64,000 nucleotides of DNA. Origin: Prosapia bicincta. Its lineage: Eukaryota; Arthropoda; Insecta; Hemiptera; Cercopidae. A program made the position numbers and the translations under genes. The stretch is from positions 54,481,842 to 54,545,841 of the forward strand of contig JBAIZL010000003.1 in NCBI GenBank assembly GCA_036971475.1. The letters run 5' to 3'. The notes under the pieces were generated by a model. That model was given only the letters and a program-made list of their open reading frames with translations. It made no database searches and was not told the origin of the DNA. Each line of letters opens with the position of its first letter. Position 1 is the first letter of the stretch. This document shows positions 1 to 11,158 of the stretch, piece after piece.

Positions 1-307
1 AGAGTTCAAGCAGTGTTTGGCTACAGTTGGAGTGGTTCTCTGTCTACATTTCGAGCAAATCTCTGGCTTTAGTAAAAACAGTTCTCTGCCTACATATCAA
101 GCAGTTCCTTAGCTACAGTTAGAGAGGATATTTGCTTACAGCTAAAGTGGCCTACTGCAACAGTTCGAGTAGTTCCTTAGCTATAGCTAGACAGGATCTT
201 TGCTTACAGCTAAAGCGGCCTACGACAACAGTTCGAGTAGTTTCTTAGCTACAGTTAGAGAGGATATTTGCTTACAGCTAAAGTGGCCTGCGGCAACAGT
301 TCGAGCA
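1..307. repeat. Minisatellite, 68-bp unit
   Basis: Three tandem units start at about 104, 172 and 240 with an exact period of 68 bp. Each holds a TTGCTTACAGCTAAAG core and ends in a CAACAGTTCGAG box. More diverged pieces of the same theme, with GTTCTCTGCCTAC boxes, fill 1-103, so the array runs off the left edge. No coding frame is seen. Confidence 0.9.
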
Positions 308-1689
308 ACACTCTAACTTTGTATGACCTACATTTTTATATGTCCGAGATTTTTCAGAACATAGTTTTCTATTCTATTTTAAAGAAAGTTGTGAACAGTC
401 AAAAATTTGAATTTGTTGCGTTTGTCAGCTTTATATAAATAAATAATTTAAAAGACCCAGACAGACATGAGGAAGACTAAACAAGTAAGCTATATTAGAG
501 TAATTCATAGACACCCTGTACAGTATTTCCCATACGTAGTAGTGTTACAATACTTATATTTTTGATACATTAATGACTTTGCATCGTTAATATTATGATC
601 GTCTGATACATTAAATAATAGCCATGTAATCAGGAAAATAGACCCCGCGAAGGAAAGAGTTACGCAATAAACAGCAATGTCATGTATAAGCATTTATGGG
701 GTGCTAATATTCTTTATTAGATAATACTAAATCTATAAGTATTTCTAAATAAAAAAATACGCCGTCTAACCAAAAGTTAATGAAAAGCAGTTCTACTCAA
801 ATACCAACTTTTGGTCTAACTAAAACATGCTTGTTATTCCAAACATGGGATAAGAATTAAAGGCCTATAACTTGCAATTGTAAGGGAAGAGTTCTACCTG
901 GATGTTGCCAATAAGAATTCAGGCCTAACCTAATTATTTGTAAATCAATATTGCAAGTAAAGGCAAAATCACTCGAATGTAAAACATAGCATTCGTTTAG
1001 ATTATAACTTTAGCTATAATCCTGTTTAGCAGTTTAGGTTTACGTGAATACTTAATAGCTTTTGCCATTACTAAATAAAACCGTGTTGAGAATACGAGAA
1101 ATTTGCATTAAGTTTTCAAGAACCAATATTAACTTTAGATTCTATTAACTATAAATTAAACTACTTATGTAGCAAGCTAGGTAAATAACGAAAGATAAAC
1201 TTTAGTTACTTAAATTACGACATTTCTGAATAATTCCAAGTTATATTACAACAAACATACATTTCACACACTTTCAGTTATTTACAATTATGTGACAGTC
1301 GAAAAGATAACCTCAAACAAACATAACTCTGGCGACAAAAAAACAGCTGATTCATTGTTGATTAGATTTGCGTTTGGAATAGGGAAAGAGGAATCTGTTT
1401 GGCTGTGGGAGGACGACGCAACGTCGGTCGGCTAGGTGACAAACAGAAAGATATTGCAGAGGCCGTAGAAGTATGGAATTGGTGATTCTTATGGAATATA
1501 AATAGATTACTTTCCTTTTAATGGGGAGTCATGCACATCAGTAATAAAATGAATAAAAGAATAATTCTGAAATCCTTTTCCCGAATTACAAACAATCAAA
1601 GTCTCTTTTAAAAATTTGTTTGATGCAATAAATTACAAAACAAGAAATCGTTTTATAAAACATTACTGCTACTATGAGTATTTACAAAA
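308..1689. other. No gene seen; small GC-richer islet near 1370-1480
   Basis: AT-rich sequence with only short open frames. The stretch 1370-1480 is richer in G, C and CpG than its surroundings and could be an old repeat end or a promoter fragment. Nothing else supports either idea. Confidence 0.4.
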
Positions 1690-1911
1690 TTTTATTTAAA
1701 ACAAGCTTTATAGAAACAACACAAACAACACTATAGGCTAAATAATTTATAACAGTTGCACATAATTCAAATAAAATCAGCAAACTCGCAACATTCAAGG
1801 ATAAAACTCTTAGCGAGGATCACCTGACGGGCACAATCTGTCAAATTCGGGCTCACCCTTCTCTTTACACGTGCATTTGGAGAGTTTCTTGTTGTTATAA
1901 TTATTAATTTT
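1690..1911 (-). other. Possible terminal coding exon, unidentified
   Basis: On the minus strand a GC-richer island from about 1911 to 1810 is open in two frames. One reads KKLSKCTCKEKGEPEFDRL, then CPSGDPR and a stop at 1812-1810. The other stays open to about 1768. An AATAAA hexamer on the same strand (1696-1691) lies about 115 nt past the first stop. The acceptor is uncertain: an AG sits directly before the island, but the pyrimidine tract is poor. It lies downstream of the exon-like island at 2169-2271 and could belong to the same minus-strand transcript. The frame cannot be settled from sequence alone. Confidence 0.27.
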
Positions 1912-2168
1912 TATGAGGTTTTGAAATTATCCGCAATATTTTGACACCATCCACTTTGGTTTTATTAGAATAAAAAAACTAAAAGGCCCAATAGTTTATA
2001 ATACCTGTAATAACAAACGAAGCGTGTTGGTTCAAACCTCAGGAATACTTAACCTAAAAATCACTTCCACTGAAAATGGAAAAAATAGATCACAGATTCG
2101 ACTCGCTTGTTTAGAGGAAGGAACCAGTGTAAAGTTGTACGGAAGTAAATAGACATGTAGCAACCTAC

Positions 2169-2271
2169 CGTAAAGCCTTTTCAACTCATCGCATGGAGTC
2201 CTGAGGGGAGGTGGTGTGTTATCGAAGGCTCAGTGTCCATCCCCATTATCTGCCGGGATCTTGGGCTGGTT
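2169..2271 (-). other. Exon-like island with splice consensus
   Basis: On the minus strand, TATTTTACAG precedes and GTAGGTTG follows a 103-bp GC-richer block. In frame 0 it encodes NQPKIPADNGDGH, one TGA, then AFDNTPPPLRTPCDELKRLY; a second frame is open for about 30 codons. The composition contrasts sharply with its flanks. The in-frame TGA means either a decayed exon, a non-coding exon, or a different true frame. A selenocysteine reading would be speculation because no SECIS-type structure was found. Confidence 0.35.
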
Positions 2272-3450
2272 CTGTAAAATATACAAGTAATATTATATTA
2301 TTCATCATTATGTTACCGATTATAGCATGTGTGAAGGTCATATAGTTAGAACCATGACAAATGCCTTCATGATAGTTAGTGTGCACCTTGTTATATGTGA
2401 AGCTTATATTTACTCTTGGAATAAATATTCAGTAAAATTTGTGCCGAGTGTTTCCGCAAACGGAATTAAATACCTTTTGGTATAAATTGAAGTTTCTAGC
2501 TAATTAGGATTCGCCTCCGTCCTAGCCTTGAGGCCCCTGGGAATAAACGTGTTCTCATATTAAAGTAAATAATTACTTAATTTTAGAGTCAAGTTATTCT
2601 AACCAATAGTTACAAGGCAATAAGAAGATAATTTAAAACATGGCTTTAAAAAAAGGAGATTTCCGACAGATACATGGAGAAGGACTCGTATCATAGAAAC
2701 ACTTAATTGGGTTAGAAATGCCACAATGCAAAGTTTCACTGCATAAAATGAAGCCTATTGCACTATTGTAAACAACACAGTAGAGAATATCAAAGTAACA
2801 ATAAATGGACCATTTAAACATAACAAACTCTTTAAACTTTATGTAGACCTTGCCTCGTGCAGTAAGTAAAGGCCTTGTTGGTTTGTCGCTGGAAAAGTGC
2901 AGTTTACAAAGCCGTATCAGCATGCATTAAATATTATGGCGGTAAAAGTAGTATTTACACGAAATATAAGAGTATAATATTTACTGTGAATGCTTTTAGA
3001 CAGATATTTTGATATTAATTTCGGGAAATAATTTAAAATTATTTAGAGTAAATATATTACATAAAATTTTGTTGTAAACATATTAATAATGACTGATGTA
3101 TGGTTGCCTGGTAACATGCGTTGAGGTTACATTATTGTTTCCATGGAATTATCCATTGTTCCTGCAATCTAGGTTTATCGCTATAAAAAATTTAAATTTA
3201 TCTGGGCGTATAGGTAAACTATTTTATATTTACTAGTACCATAAACCTGACGTAAATGGATTTCATTTTGCCAGAGCTTGTACCAGCACGCCTGGATTAT
3301 TTTAATTCTGCGTGTTTCATCTTCTTATTCCCATCCTCAACAACAACTGTACTGCTTTCTTTTTAAAAGTCTTTATATATCAGAACACAATGCAACCAAA
3401 CACCCAACTGTTCGTACATTACAGCAAACATAGGCAACCCATTAACTCAC

Positions 3451-3543
3451 CTTAGTGCACTGCACGATGCGGGGGAGCTCTAAGGGACTCCGGAGGGCTT
3501 CGAGGATTTTCCCAAGTTATCATCTGCTAGGTTCACCATTAGT
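3451..3543 (-). other. Exon-like island, copy 1 (decayed)
   Basis: Minus-strand 93-bp block bounded by ATTTGCAG and GTGAGTTA. It is homologous to the islands at 4220-4313 and 18709-18799. It starts with the same LMV reading but carries changes that shift the frame after about 12 codons, so it is the most damaged copy. Confidence 0.5.
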
Positions 3544-4219
3544 CTGCAAATGCAATAACACTATAATTGTAACACCATAAAAGTAACAATAAATGGACCA
3601 TTTAAACATAACAAATTCCTTAAACTTTATGTAGACCTTGCCTCGTACATTAATTAAAGGTCTTATTGGTTTGTCGTTGGAAAAGTGCAGTTTACAAAGC
3701 CGTATCAGCGTGCAATAAATATTATGGAGGCAAAAATAGAATTTATACGAAACATAAGAGTAAAATATTTACTGTGAATGCTTTTAGACAGATATTTTGA
3801 TAATAATACAAAATTCTTCACTGTAAATATATTACATAGTATTTTGTTGTAAACATATTAACAATGACTGATGTATGGTTGGCTAGTAGCATTTATTGAG
3901 GTTACATTATTGTTTTCATGAAAACTTTCATTGTTCCTGGAATCAAGAATTTCCGCTTTAAGAAATGTTATTTTATCTGTGCGTATAGATAAATTATTTC
4001 ATATTTACTAATAGTATAAAACTAACGTAAATAGATTTCATTTTACCAGACTTCCAGTACTCTTGGATTATTTTAACTCTGCTTGTTTCATTTATTATTT
4101 CCATCCTCACCAACAACTGCACTGCTTGCTATTTAAAAGACTTTACATAGCAGAACACAATGCAAAAAACACCCAACTATTCGTCCATTACAGCAAACAT
4201 AACCAACCCATCAACTTAC

Positions 4220-4313
4220 CTTAGTGCAGTGCAAGATGCGGGCGAGCTATGGGGAGCTCCGGAGGGCTTCGAGGAGCTTTCCCAAGTCATCCTCTGCTTG
4301 GCTCACCATCAGT
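4220..4313 (-). other. Exon-like island, copy 2 (best preserved)
   Basis: Minus-strand 94-bp block with a clear acceptor (TTGCATTTGCAG) and donor (GTAAGTTG). The second frame reads LMVSQAEDDLGKLLEALR, then SSP and TAG, like the acidic, helical C-terminus of a protein followed by untranslated sequence. I do not recognise the parent protein. A 98-codon plus-strand frame over the same bases (4160-4456) runs through the splice signals and is probably a shadow. Confidence 0.5.
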
Positions 4314-4530
4314 CTGCAAATGCAATAACAACATTAATTGTTTCCTTCTATAACTTTGTATTACTCTATGTGAAGGTCATTTTGCTGTTTAGTATCTTAA
4401 AGTACATTAAGCATAAACGTTTTCCATTTTTAATAAGAGTTTATCTAAAATGTTGATAGTAACATTTTTATCTTGGATTTTTTTCATTACAAATTTTCCC
4501 GTTAATATGCCTCGAATAATAGAATGGCAA

Positions 4531-4533
<3 letters not shown>

Positions 4534-4590
<57 letters not shown>
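4534..4590. repeat. (TA)n tract
   Basis: Pure TA dinucleotide repeat. It marks the left edge of the block that is missing from the paralogue at 18.0-19.3 kb. Confidence 0.95.
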
Positions 4591-4592
<2 letters not shown>

Positions 4593-4692
4593 ACATAGGT
4601 TATTCAAATACAAGAATATTTATTAATTTATATTCAGAATATTTTAAGAATATAAATTAATAAATATTCTTGTATTTGAATAACCTATGTTG
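4591..4692. repeat. Perfect palindrome, 45-bp arms
   Basis: Arms 4591-4635 and 4648-4692 are exact inverted copies separated by a 12-nt loop. The ends read CAACATAGGTTATTC. A related end (ATAACATAGATTCCC in inverse) lies at the far side of the inserted block near 9561-9575, next to another TA tract. Confidence 0.9.
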
Positions 4693-4719
4693 TTTTAAAT
4701 TATTAAACAAGAAAACGTA

Positions 4720-4727
<8 letters not shown>

Positions 4728-4783
<56 letters not shown>

Positions 4784-4889
4784 AACTTTAAATATTTCAA
4801 AACAAGAATACTTTAATGAATATATTTATTTTAAAGAATAAATATATTCATTAAAAGTATTCTTGTTTTTGAAATATTTTTAATTTATT
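4728..4889. repeat. (TA)n tract followed by a palindrome
   Basis: TA repeat 4728-4781, then near-perfect arms 4782-4830 and 4837-4889 around a 6-nt loop. It is a different sequence from the previous palindrome but the same design: a TA tract beside a foldback. Confidence 0.88.
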
Positions 4890-4920
4890 AACTAAATTAC
4901 AAGAAAACATATCACCATAT

Positions 4921-4923
<3 letters not shown>

Positions 4924-4967
<44 letters not shown>
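4924..4967. repeat. (TA)n tract abutting the gypsy LTR
   Basis: Pure TA repeat that replaces the first dozen bases of the 5' LTR when compared with the 3' LTR. Confidence 0.9.
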
Positions 4968-4971
<4 letters not shown>

Positions 4972-5241
4972 TATAATGTTAAATTTATAAATATAAATAT
5001 AAAAAAAACAAACAATAATAATGACAACTAAACATTAACAGTAAGCAATACTTGCAAAAGTTGACTTAGTAAAAGCCGACAAAGAAATACACATAAAAAA
5101 AAGTAGTTAAGGAAATAAACAGTTTGTAAAACCCCTAGAGAGCTAGGGTAGAGTTTTTTGTTAGGATTTAGAAAGTTGAAAGGGACGGGAGAAAACGACG
5201 GATGTGTCACGTACACTTTAAAAAAATAATAATAATTTATA
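4968..5241 (+). repeat. 5' LTR fragment
   Basis: Matches 8149-8440 almost base for base, ending at an ATAATAATAATTTATA box. It lacks the LTR start (TGTTGGGGACAA, seen at 8139) and the promoter-distal half. Confidence 0.88.
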
Positions 5242-5261
5242 TAGAAATATAATAAAATATT

Positions 5262-7050
5262 ATAGAAAGAGCCAATAGTCCATACGTAAACAGAATAGTA
5301 CCTGTGTTTAAAAAGGATGGCACAGTCAGGATCTGCTTAGATGCTAGAGAAATTAATAAGAGATCGTTACCTGACTATGAAGGAAACTTACCGATTCAAG
5401 ATCTACTGACAAAATGTAGAGGTTATAAAGTTATGTCTTCTATCGATTTGACCAGTAGCTATTGGCAAATCCCATTAAAAAGCAACTGCAGGGACTTTAC
5501 GGGATTCCTACATAATGGACTGTGTTATCGTTTCAAAACGGTACCATTTGGATTAAGCTCTGGTCTAGCTAGTCTTACAAGGAGTTTAGATTCCATACTA
5601 ACCAAGGAAGCAAGGAAATTTTTGATTATTTACGTTGATGACATTTTATGTTTGTCTAAATCATTCGATGAACACCTAGAACAACTAGAGATAGTTTTGA
5701 AGATTTTTAAAGATGGAAACGTAACTGTCAATTTCAATAAGTCGCAGTTTTGTAGAAGGGAGCTTGAATATTTAGGACAAACTTTAAAAGTGGAAGCAAT
5801 TCAGCTAAGTGAAGAAAAGGTCAGAGCCATAAACCAATTTCCAATGCCTAGAAATTCGAGACAAATAAAAGGATTTCTCGGGCTCATAAATTTCTATCAC
5901 CGTTTTGTAAAGGACAGCGCATCAATTACCGCACCATAACAACAACTGTTGAAAAAGGGATGTAGATTCAAATGGTCTAAAGAACAAGAAGATAGCTTTA
6001 TACAAATAAAGAGGATATTTTTAGACCGGGTAAGGTTAGCACATCCAATACTAAATAAACGGTATTACCTGCAGTGTGACGCGAGTGGATATGCTTTAGG
6101 CGGACAATTATTCCAATATGATGAAGAAGAACGTATTGCCGTGATTGGGTACACAAGTAGAACATTTAAAGGAGCTGAACTGAACTACAGTACGACAGAG
6201 AAGGAGCTTCTGAGTATTGTGCATAATCTCAAAAAATTCAGATGTTTTGTGTTGGGGAACCCTTTAACGGTGATTACAGATAATAAGGCCCTATCATACA
6301 TTAACAACGGTAAACTGTTTAATGCTCGTATGACCCGCTGGATGTTACTTATACAGGAGTATAACTTTGAAATAAAACATTGCAACAGAAAAGATAATAT
6401 TGTATCCGAAGCATTAAGCAGACACCCGGGTGAAGACAACATAGAAACAAATCAAGACAGTAATTTCATTCAAATTGCAACAATACGTAATAAATTTTCC
6501 CACAAAGTTTTGGATATGATGAAACATATACAGACCATTCAAGACAAAGACCATAAAACAAAACTTATAGTTAATAAATTAAAGAATTCATCGGACAAAT
6601 TACACCAGCATTACAAATTATGGGATGGCAAGTTATATCGTCGAGATAAAGGTCATTTCAAGTTATACATACCAGACAATATCAAAAGGAATCTAATCAC
6701 GGAAATACATACTCACTTTGGCCATTTAGGTATTAACAAGAGTTATCAAACATTTAAAGAAGATTTCGCAGCGGATCATCTAAGTAAGGACATCGAACAA
6801 ATAGTCAAATCATGTAAAATATGCCAGAAATGCAAACATGACATACGACATAGAGTTGGGGAATTGGATTGTATCATACCAAAAAACAAAGGATAATTGT
6901 TGTCTATGGATTACTGTGGTCCTTTATCAACGGGAAAAAGTGGTGCAAAATATATTTTGGTTATCATTGACGTATTCACTAAATATGTACAGCTTTATAA
7001 AGTCAATAGACCTACAACGACTATTACACTAAGGAGATTGCAAGATTACT
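5262..7050 (+). pseudogene. pol: gypsy pol: RT, RNase H, integrase N-terminus and core start
   Basis: A single frame with two nonsense codons (5937-5939 and 6894-6896). The RT part shows VRICLDAREINKRS, SSIDLTSSYWQIPL, a GFL...VPFGLSS block and the YVDD active site near 5630. RNase H follows (LQCDASGYALGGQL, TDNKALSYI, DNIVSEALSRHP). The integrase HHCC finger has HFGHLG and CKICQKC, and the core opens with SMDYCGP and IIDVFTKYVQLY. Frame order and motifs are those of Ty3/gypsy polyproteins. RT starts inside the fingers, so about the first fifth of pol is missing. It cannot encode a working polyprotein. Confidence 0.93.
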
Positions 7051-7700
7051 GCAATAGACATGGAAAACCATAGACATGGATAATGGAACGCAATTTACTG
7101 CAAGAAAATGGAAAGAGGAACTCCGACGAATTCAAATAAAAACACTACACACTTCGGTGAGGAACCCACAAAGTAACAGAGCTGAGAGAACCACGAGACA
7201 ACTTTCTGAATCAACTTTTCAGAATATTATTAAAAGAAAATCATAGAAATTGGGAATTACTATTAGAGGATGTACAAACAATAATCACCGAAACATTTCA
7301 AGAAACAATTAGAGTTACTCCACATGAAGCACAATTTGGAAGAAAACCGAAAAGAATATGGGACGAATTTATAAAAATGCCAGAGAATGAAAGTGGAAAA
7401 ATCGTCGAAACTGCCAAAATTTATTTACGAATGAAAAGGAAAAGGAAAAACTGTGCCAAGAAGTTTAATCAAGAAAACCAGTTAACCGAATATGAAGTAG
7501 GAGATTTAGTGTTGATCAGGGCACTAAATACATCTAATGTGGAAAAGGGGATATAAAGGAAATTTTTAGAATTATTCAAAGGACCATATAGGGTAATTGA
7601 GAAATATGGGAAGTCTAGCTACCTAGTTGCCACTTTACAAAACCATGTTATAAATTTAAAAATATATATCAAATCAGTAATAGTGGATTAGAATTAAATA
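7051..7700 (+). pseudogene. pol: gypsy integrase C-terminal part, frameshifted
   Basis: After the stop at about 7051 the integrase continues in another frame with MDNGTQFTARKW (second catalytic Asp region). It then changes frame again: PHEAQFGRKPKRIW precedes a GPYRVIEKYGKSSYLVA block, which is the family's GPY-type C-terminal module. Several stops and frame changes lie between. Confidence 0.85.
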
Positions 7701-8138
7701 AACTCCAATAATCTGTCAGACTATTAACTATAATAAACTGTTAGATATTTGTTTAGAAATAGACATGTGTAAGTAAGGATGTAAATATTTAAGGGGACAA
7801 GAATGTTGAGGGTCAGCAGTAGAAGGACTTTGTGAAAAAAAAAGGTTTCTTTTGTGGAAAGAGACAATAAGAAACAGGTAGCTAAGAAGGAGCCTTTGTG
7901 TAAAAGACAATGAAAAGGGACTTTATGGGTAGATTTGTGACAGTCATAGAGTTGTAGCAGTTTGAGTTTCATGTCACTAGTGTTTTAAGAAATTAGAATA
8001 AGTTAGTAAATATGTCTAGATTAATCTATTTAAAAATTTTAAAAAGGGATTAAACAAAAGGTTTTCATTCATTTAAATCTAAAAAAAGAAAAAAAAGCAA
8101 TAATAGAATCGTTTGAATTTATAATCACAGGAAATTTT
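7701..8138. other. gypsy internal non-coding tail
   Basis: Between the end of integrase and the 3' LTR. No env-like frame: only short open frames and A-rich runs. A purine-rich stretch just before 8139 is a weak polypurine tract candidate. Confidence 0.5.
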
Positions 8139-8830
8139 TGTTGGGGACAAATTATAATGTTAAATTTATAAATATAAATATAAAAAAAACAAACAATAAT
8201 AATGACAACTAAACATTAACAGTAAGCAATACTTGCAAAAGTTGACTTGGTAAAAGCCGACAAAGAAATACACATAAAAAAAAGTTTGAAATAAAAAAAA
8301 AGTAGTTAAGGAAATAAACAGTTTGTAAAACCCTTAGAGAGCTAGGGTAGAGGTTTTTCCTAGGATTTAGAAAGTTGAAAGAGACGGGAGAGAACGGCGG
8401 ATGTGTCACGTACACTTTAAAAAAATAATAATAATTTATAGGACAGTTTTACTGCAAACTTTCAAAAATAACGGATAGTTTAAAAAAAAGATAACGTACA
8501 AATTTCAAATTTGATTGGTGGAAGCCAAGATCGATGTTTTTCATTGGGTAGAAAATGAACGAGAAGGGGAAATACGCGGTAAACAGATTCAAGTGCAGAA
8601 AAAGAGGAGAGTCTTTTTCCGACCAAAAAAGTAGATGGACGTGTGCGGATGTTGCCTAAAGAAAAGTGTGTGGTATTGAAAATTGTTTAAAAAAAATAGG
8701 TAATTTAAATATCGATAAATGTTGTGTTAAGAAGTTGGTGTTTAGTTAAATTATTAAAGTTGTAATCACAGTGTAATAAAGGTATCCTTGAGTCAGAGTA
8801 CCAGATACCAATTGTGAGTTAAGTGCTACA
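8139..8830 (+). repeat. 3' LTR
   Basis: Starts TGTTGGGGACAA; positions 8149-8440 match the 5' LTR fragment. The unmatched half holds an AATAAA at 8775-8780, and a CA-ending junction near 8830 is the likely LTR end, though it cannot be fixed without a second full LTR. Confidence 0.75.
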
Positions 8831-9566
8831 AAAATCGTCGAACTAATGCCAAGGATTAACGGAACATACGCACAAACACAAAAAAAGGAATGAACGTCAC
8901 TGCACTTGAGTAAAAAACTTTGATTAAAAACTAATTAAACAACTAAATTTCTGGTCAATAAAACAAATATTTCTAATATACAAGTAACATGAAACATAAG
9001 TAAAGATATAAAAAAAGAAAAAACTATAACTCTAAAATTAAAGAAAAAAGTAATTTCCTAAGGCAAGAACCTAAACACGCCCCAAAAGCTTTACAATTTT
9101 ATTAGCTGGACAAATTTAAATAATATTAAATAAAGTGAATGAAAATAAATAACAGGTTGTTTACCTTATAAGATTTTGGTTCGACAATATAGTCTTAAAT
9201 AATTGTGTAACTAAATGTAGATTTAATGTTTTTACTTTATATTTAACTGGCAACGGTAATTAGTAATGTTCTGGACTATTAAAGAAATTGTTATAACTAA
9301 AAACTGTTGTATTTCTTGTAAGGCCTACTCTAAGTAATTTGGTTGCCATCTTATAAAGAAGAAGTGAATAAAAATAATAAAATAAAGGTAGGTCATAGTG
9401 ATAAGAAGTATAATTTACAACTATACAATGTAAGAAAAATGTTTAATTAGAATTTTCAGTCGAACAATAGGTAAACTGGCGCCAACACTTTAAAACAATT
9501 AATTAATCAGCAACAATTAAATTCACAAATTTGAAATAACATAGATAAAGCCCAAGGGAATCTATG

Positions 9567-9571
<5 letters not shown>
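8831..9571. other. No gene seen; right part of the inserted block
   Basis: A-rich sequence without coding signal. It belongs to the roughly 5.1-kb segment absent from the 18-19 kb paralogue, so it may be part of another decayed element into which gypsy inserted. Confidence 0.4.

Positions 9572-9632
<61 letters not shown>
9572..9632. repeat. (TA)n tract, right edge of inserted block
   Basis: Pure TA repeat. Sequence matching the 18-kb paralogue resumes immediately after it. Confidence 0.95.
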
Positions 9633-9636
<4 letters not shown>

Positions 9637-10040
9637 TCGCTTCCAAAATAAGCCTATTACGCACAAATAAATCTGGGATGAACTTCAATCATAAACTTTT
9701 AAAATAAAAACCCACTGTAGTGTTCTTCTCTGTTTTATATCTAAACACATAGTTTTAAGTTCATCTTTATGTTTAATAATTTTATACACTTTTTTATACT
9801 AGATTTTCTGTACCTTTTATACCTAAAAGTTTTGTGTTTAATTTTCCTAATTTGTATACACTTTTTTAAAAGGGATATTCCAAAAAGTCATTTCCCAAAA
9901 CTTCATTCTTAAGGCAACATAGCCAATTATAACTTAACCCTTACACACATGTTACCTATAAAAGTAACCAATTTAACAACAAATGTAACAATTTTAAGTT
10001 GTAAAAATGTTTTCTATAATATGTGGCTTTTTTGCTTTTG
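9633..10040. repeat. Right half of a dispersed repeat, paralogous to 18040-18440 inverted
   Basis: Shared boxes include ACGCACAAATAAAT, AAACCCACTGTAG, the TAAACACATAGTTTT region, and a segment ending near TTCTATAATATGTGGC. In the inverted copy the same boxes are continuous with the match to 3.6-4.5 kb. Confidence 0.8.
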
Positions 10041-11158
10041 TTTCCTTAAAAAACTGTACCCAGGGCATAAAACAGGTTATAAACTCAATTTTCTTTTATC
10101 CCAAAAAAATTGTATTTCCTATAACAGGTCAGCTGGTTTGCTGCGTGTGTGACTGTGTTACTGCATGACTGTTTCTATACTTTTGCGTACATCAACTACA
10201 TAAGGTAAATGCTTCAAGGGTTTATTAAACAGTAGAAATATAAAATCTCGCCAAACAAATACATTAACTTTCTTATAGCATCGTTATAATCTATTTATAA
10301 GAAATATTATAAAAACACAAAACCCACAACACGATATAGCTCTCTATACATACATGTTTCGGCAAAACTACAAGTTGTCTTCTTTGTGCACTTTTACCAA
10401 GTCAAAGTTACTTGTGATATGTAAATATTTCTTCCTATGTGGTTATTGTAAAATATTTGCCTAATAGAAAACAAAAACAACAATGGAAACCCTCTAACTG
10501 CCTCAATAAATATAAACTAATTACACTTGACAACAAACTGTTAATTTAAAATTTTTAGACAAATTGCAAAAATACAGCTAAATTCATCACAACTCTAATC
10601 AAGTAAGACAAGATAAAATAAACGCACTTGTCGAAAAACACAGCTAACCGCCCGATTACCTTGCAGTCCAAGGTCTACGTCTTAGGATAAGAATTTGTTA
10701 CTTTAGTTGGTTGTGGCCGCCTCGTCAACCAGCTTTGGTTTACTCTAGACTAGACATTACATTGAAGGGAATTTGGCAACACAGCTTGTTTGTATTATAA
10801 GTTTGCAGTTCAATTATTGCCTTATGTTCATAATTGGAAAATCCAATCTGTAAAAAAAGTTTAATATATCAAATCCTGTTACATTCGAGAAACTGTAGTA
10901 TATAAACATTAATTAATTCCATCAAGGCAACAAAAATTTGGCACGGAATCAATTAATCGGAAGTGCATGTTGAAAATGCAACATTTTTTAATTGCCATTT
11001 TAACAAATTATGATTGACAACTATTTTGAACAAAATAACAATTTACTACATTTTCTCCAATTCAGTTTCACTTGAAAGAAATTCAACGAAAAACATTCCT
11101 TCCTCAAGAAGTATGATTTATTTTAATCTTTCTAGTTCGTCCTACCAGGAGTGTTATA
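10041..11158. other. No gene seen; weak PLE-end-like motif near 10345-10390
   Basis: AT-rich. On the minus strand near 10385-10345 there is GAAGACAACTTGTAG, then TTTTGCCGAAACATG, which resembles the stem-loop plus GAAAC motif of the foldback elements elsewhere in this window. No protein-coding support. Confidence 0.4.

Larger units (their letters stand above)
2794..4330. repeat. Tandem duplication of a 770-788-bp unit
   Basis: The block 2794-3561 is repeated at 3582-4330. The common left start (AGTAACAATAAATGGACC) is 788 bp apart and the common right end (AGTCTGCAAATGCAATAACA) is 770 bp apart, so indels have accumulated. Each unit contains an exon-like island at its right end. A third, inverted copy lies at 18.6-19.3 kb. 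Confidence 0.85.
4968..8830 (+). mobile_element. Decayed Ty3/gypsy LTR retrotransposon
   Basis: Order: truncated 5' LTR, reverse transcriptase, RNase H, integrase, 3' LTR. The 5' LTR fragment joins RT directly, so the rest of the LTR, gag and protease are lost by internal deletion. pol has in-frame stops and a later frameshift. The LTR fragments differ by point changes and an 18-bp indel, so the element is old. The whole block is absent from the inverted paralogue at 18.0-19.3 kb. Confidence 0.93.

Noticed and set aside
1..307. CRISPR-like array
   Set aside because: The 68-bp units are contiguous diverged repeats without unique spacers, and the context is eukaryotic.
4160..4456. 98-codon plus-strand frame
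   Set aside because: Runs antisense through an exon-like island, including both splice signals, and is not kept in the paralogues at 3.4 and 18.7 kb.
4407..4613. Minus frame with an (IY)n stretch, and similar frames at 9503, 35720 and 53688
   Set aside because: They are translations of TA or AC microsatellites, not genes. The SNASVERSFSVL part at 35720 was kept as a hAT remnant.
5304..6896. Endogenous retrovirus with env
   Set aside because: No env-like frame between integrase and the 3' LTR; motifs fit a plain Ty3/gypsy retrotransposon.
8209..8415. Minus frames inside both gypsy LTRs (also 5028-5216)
   Set aside because: They recur only because the LTR is duplicated; no known LTR-antisense protein and no conservation beyond the DNA.
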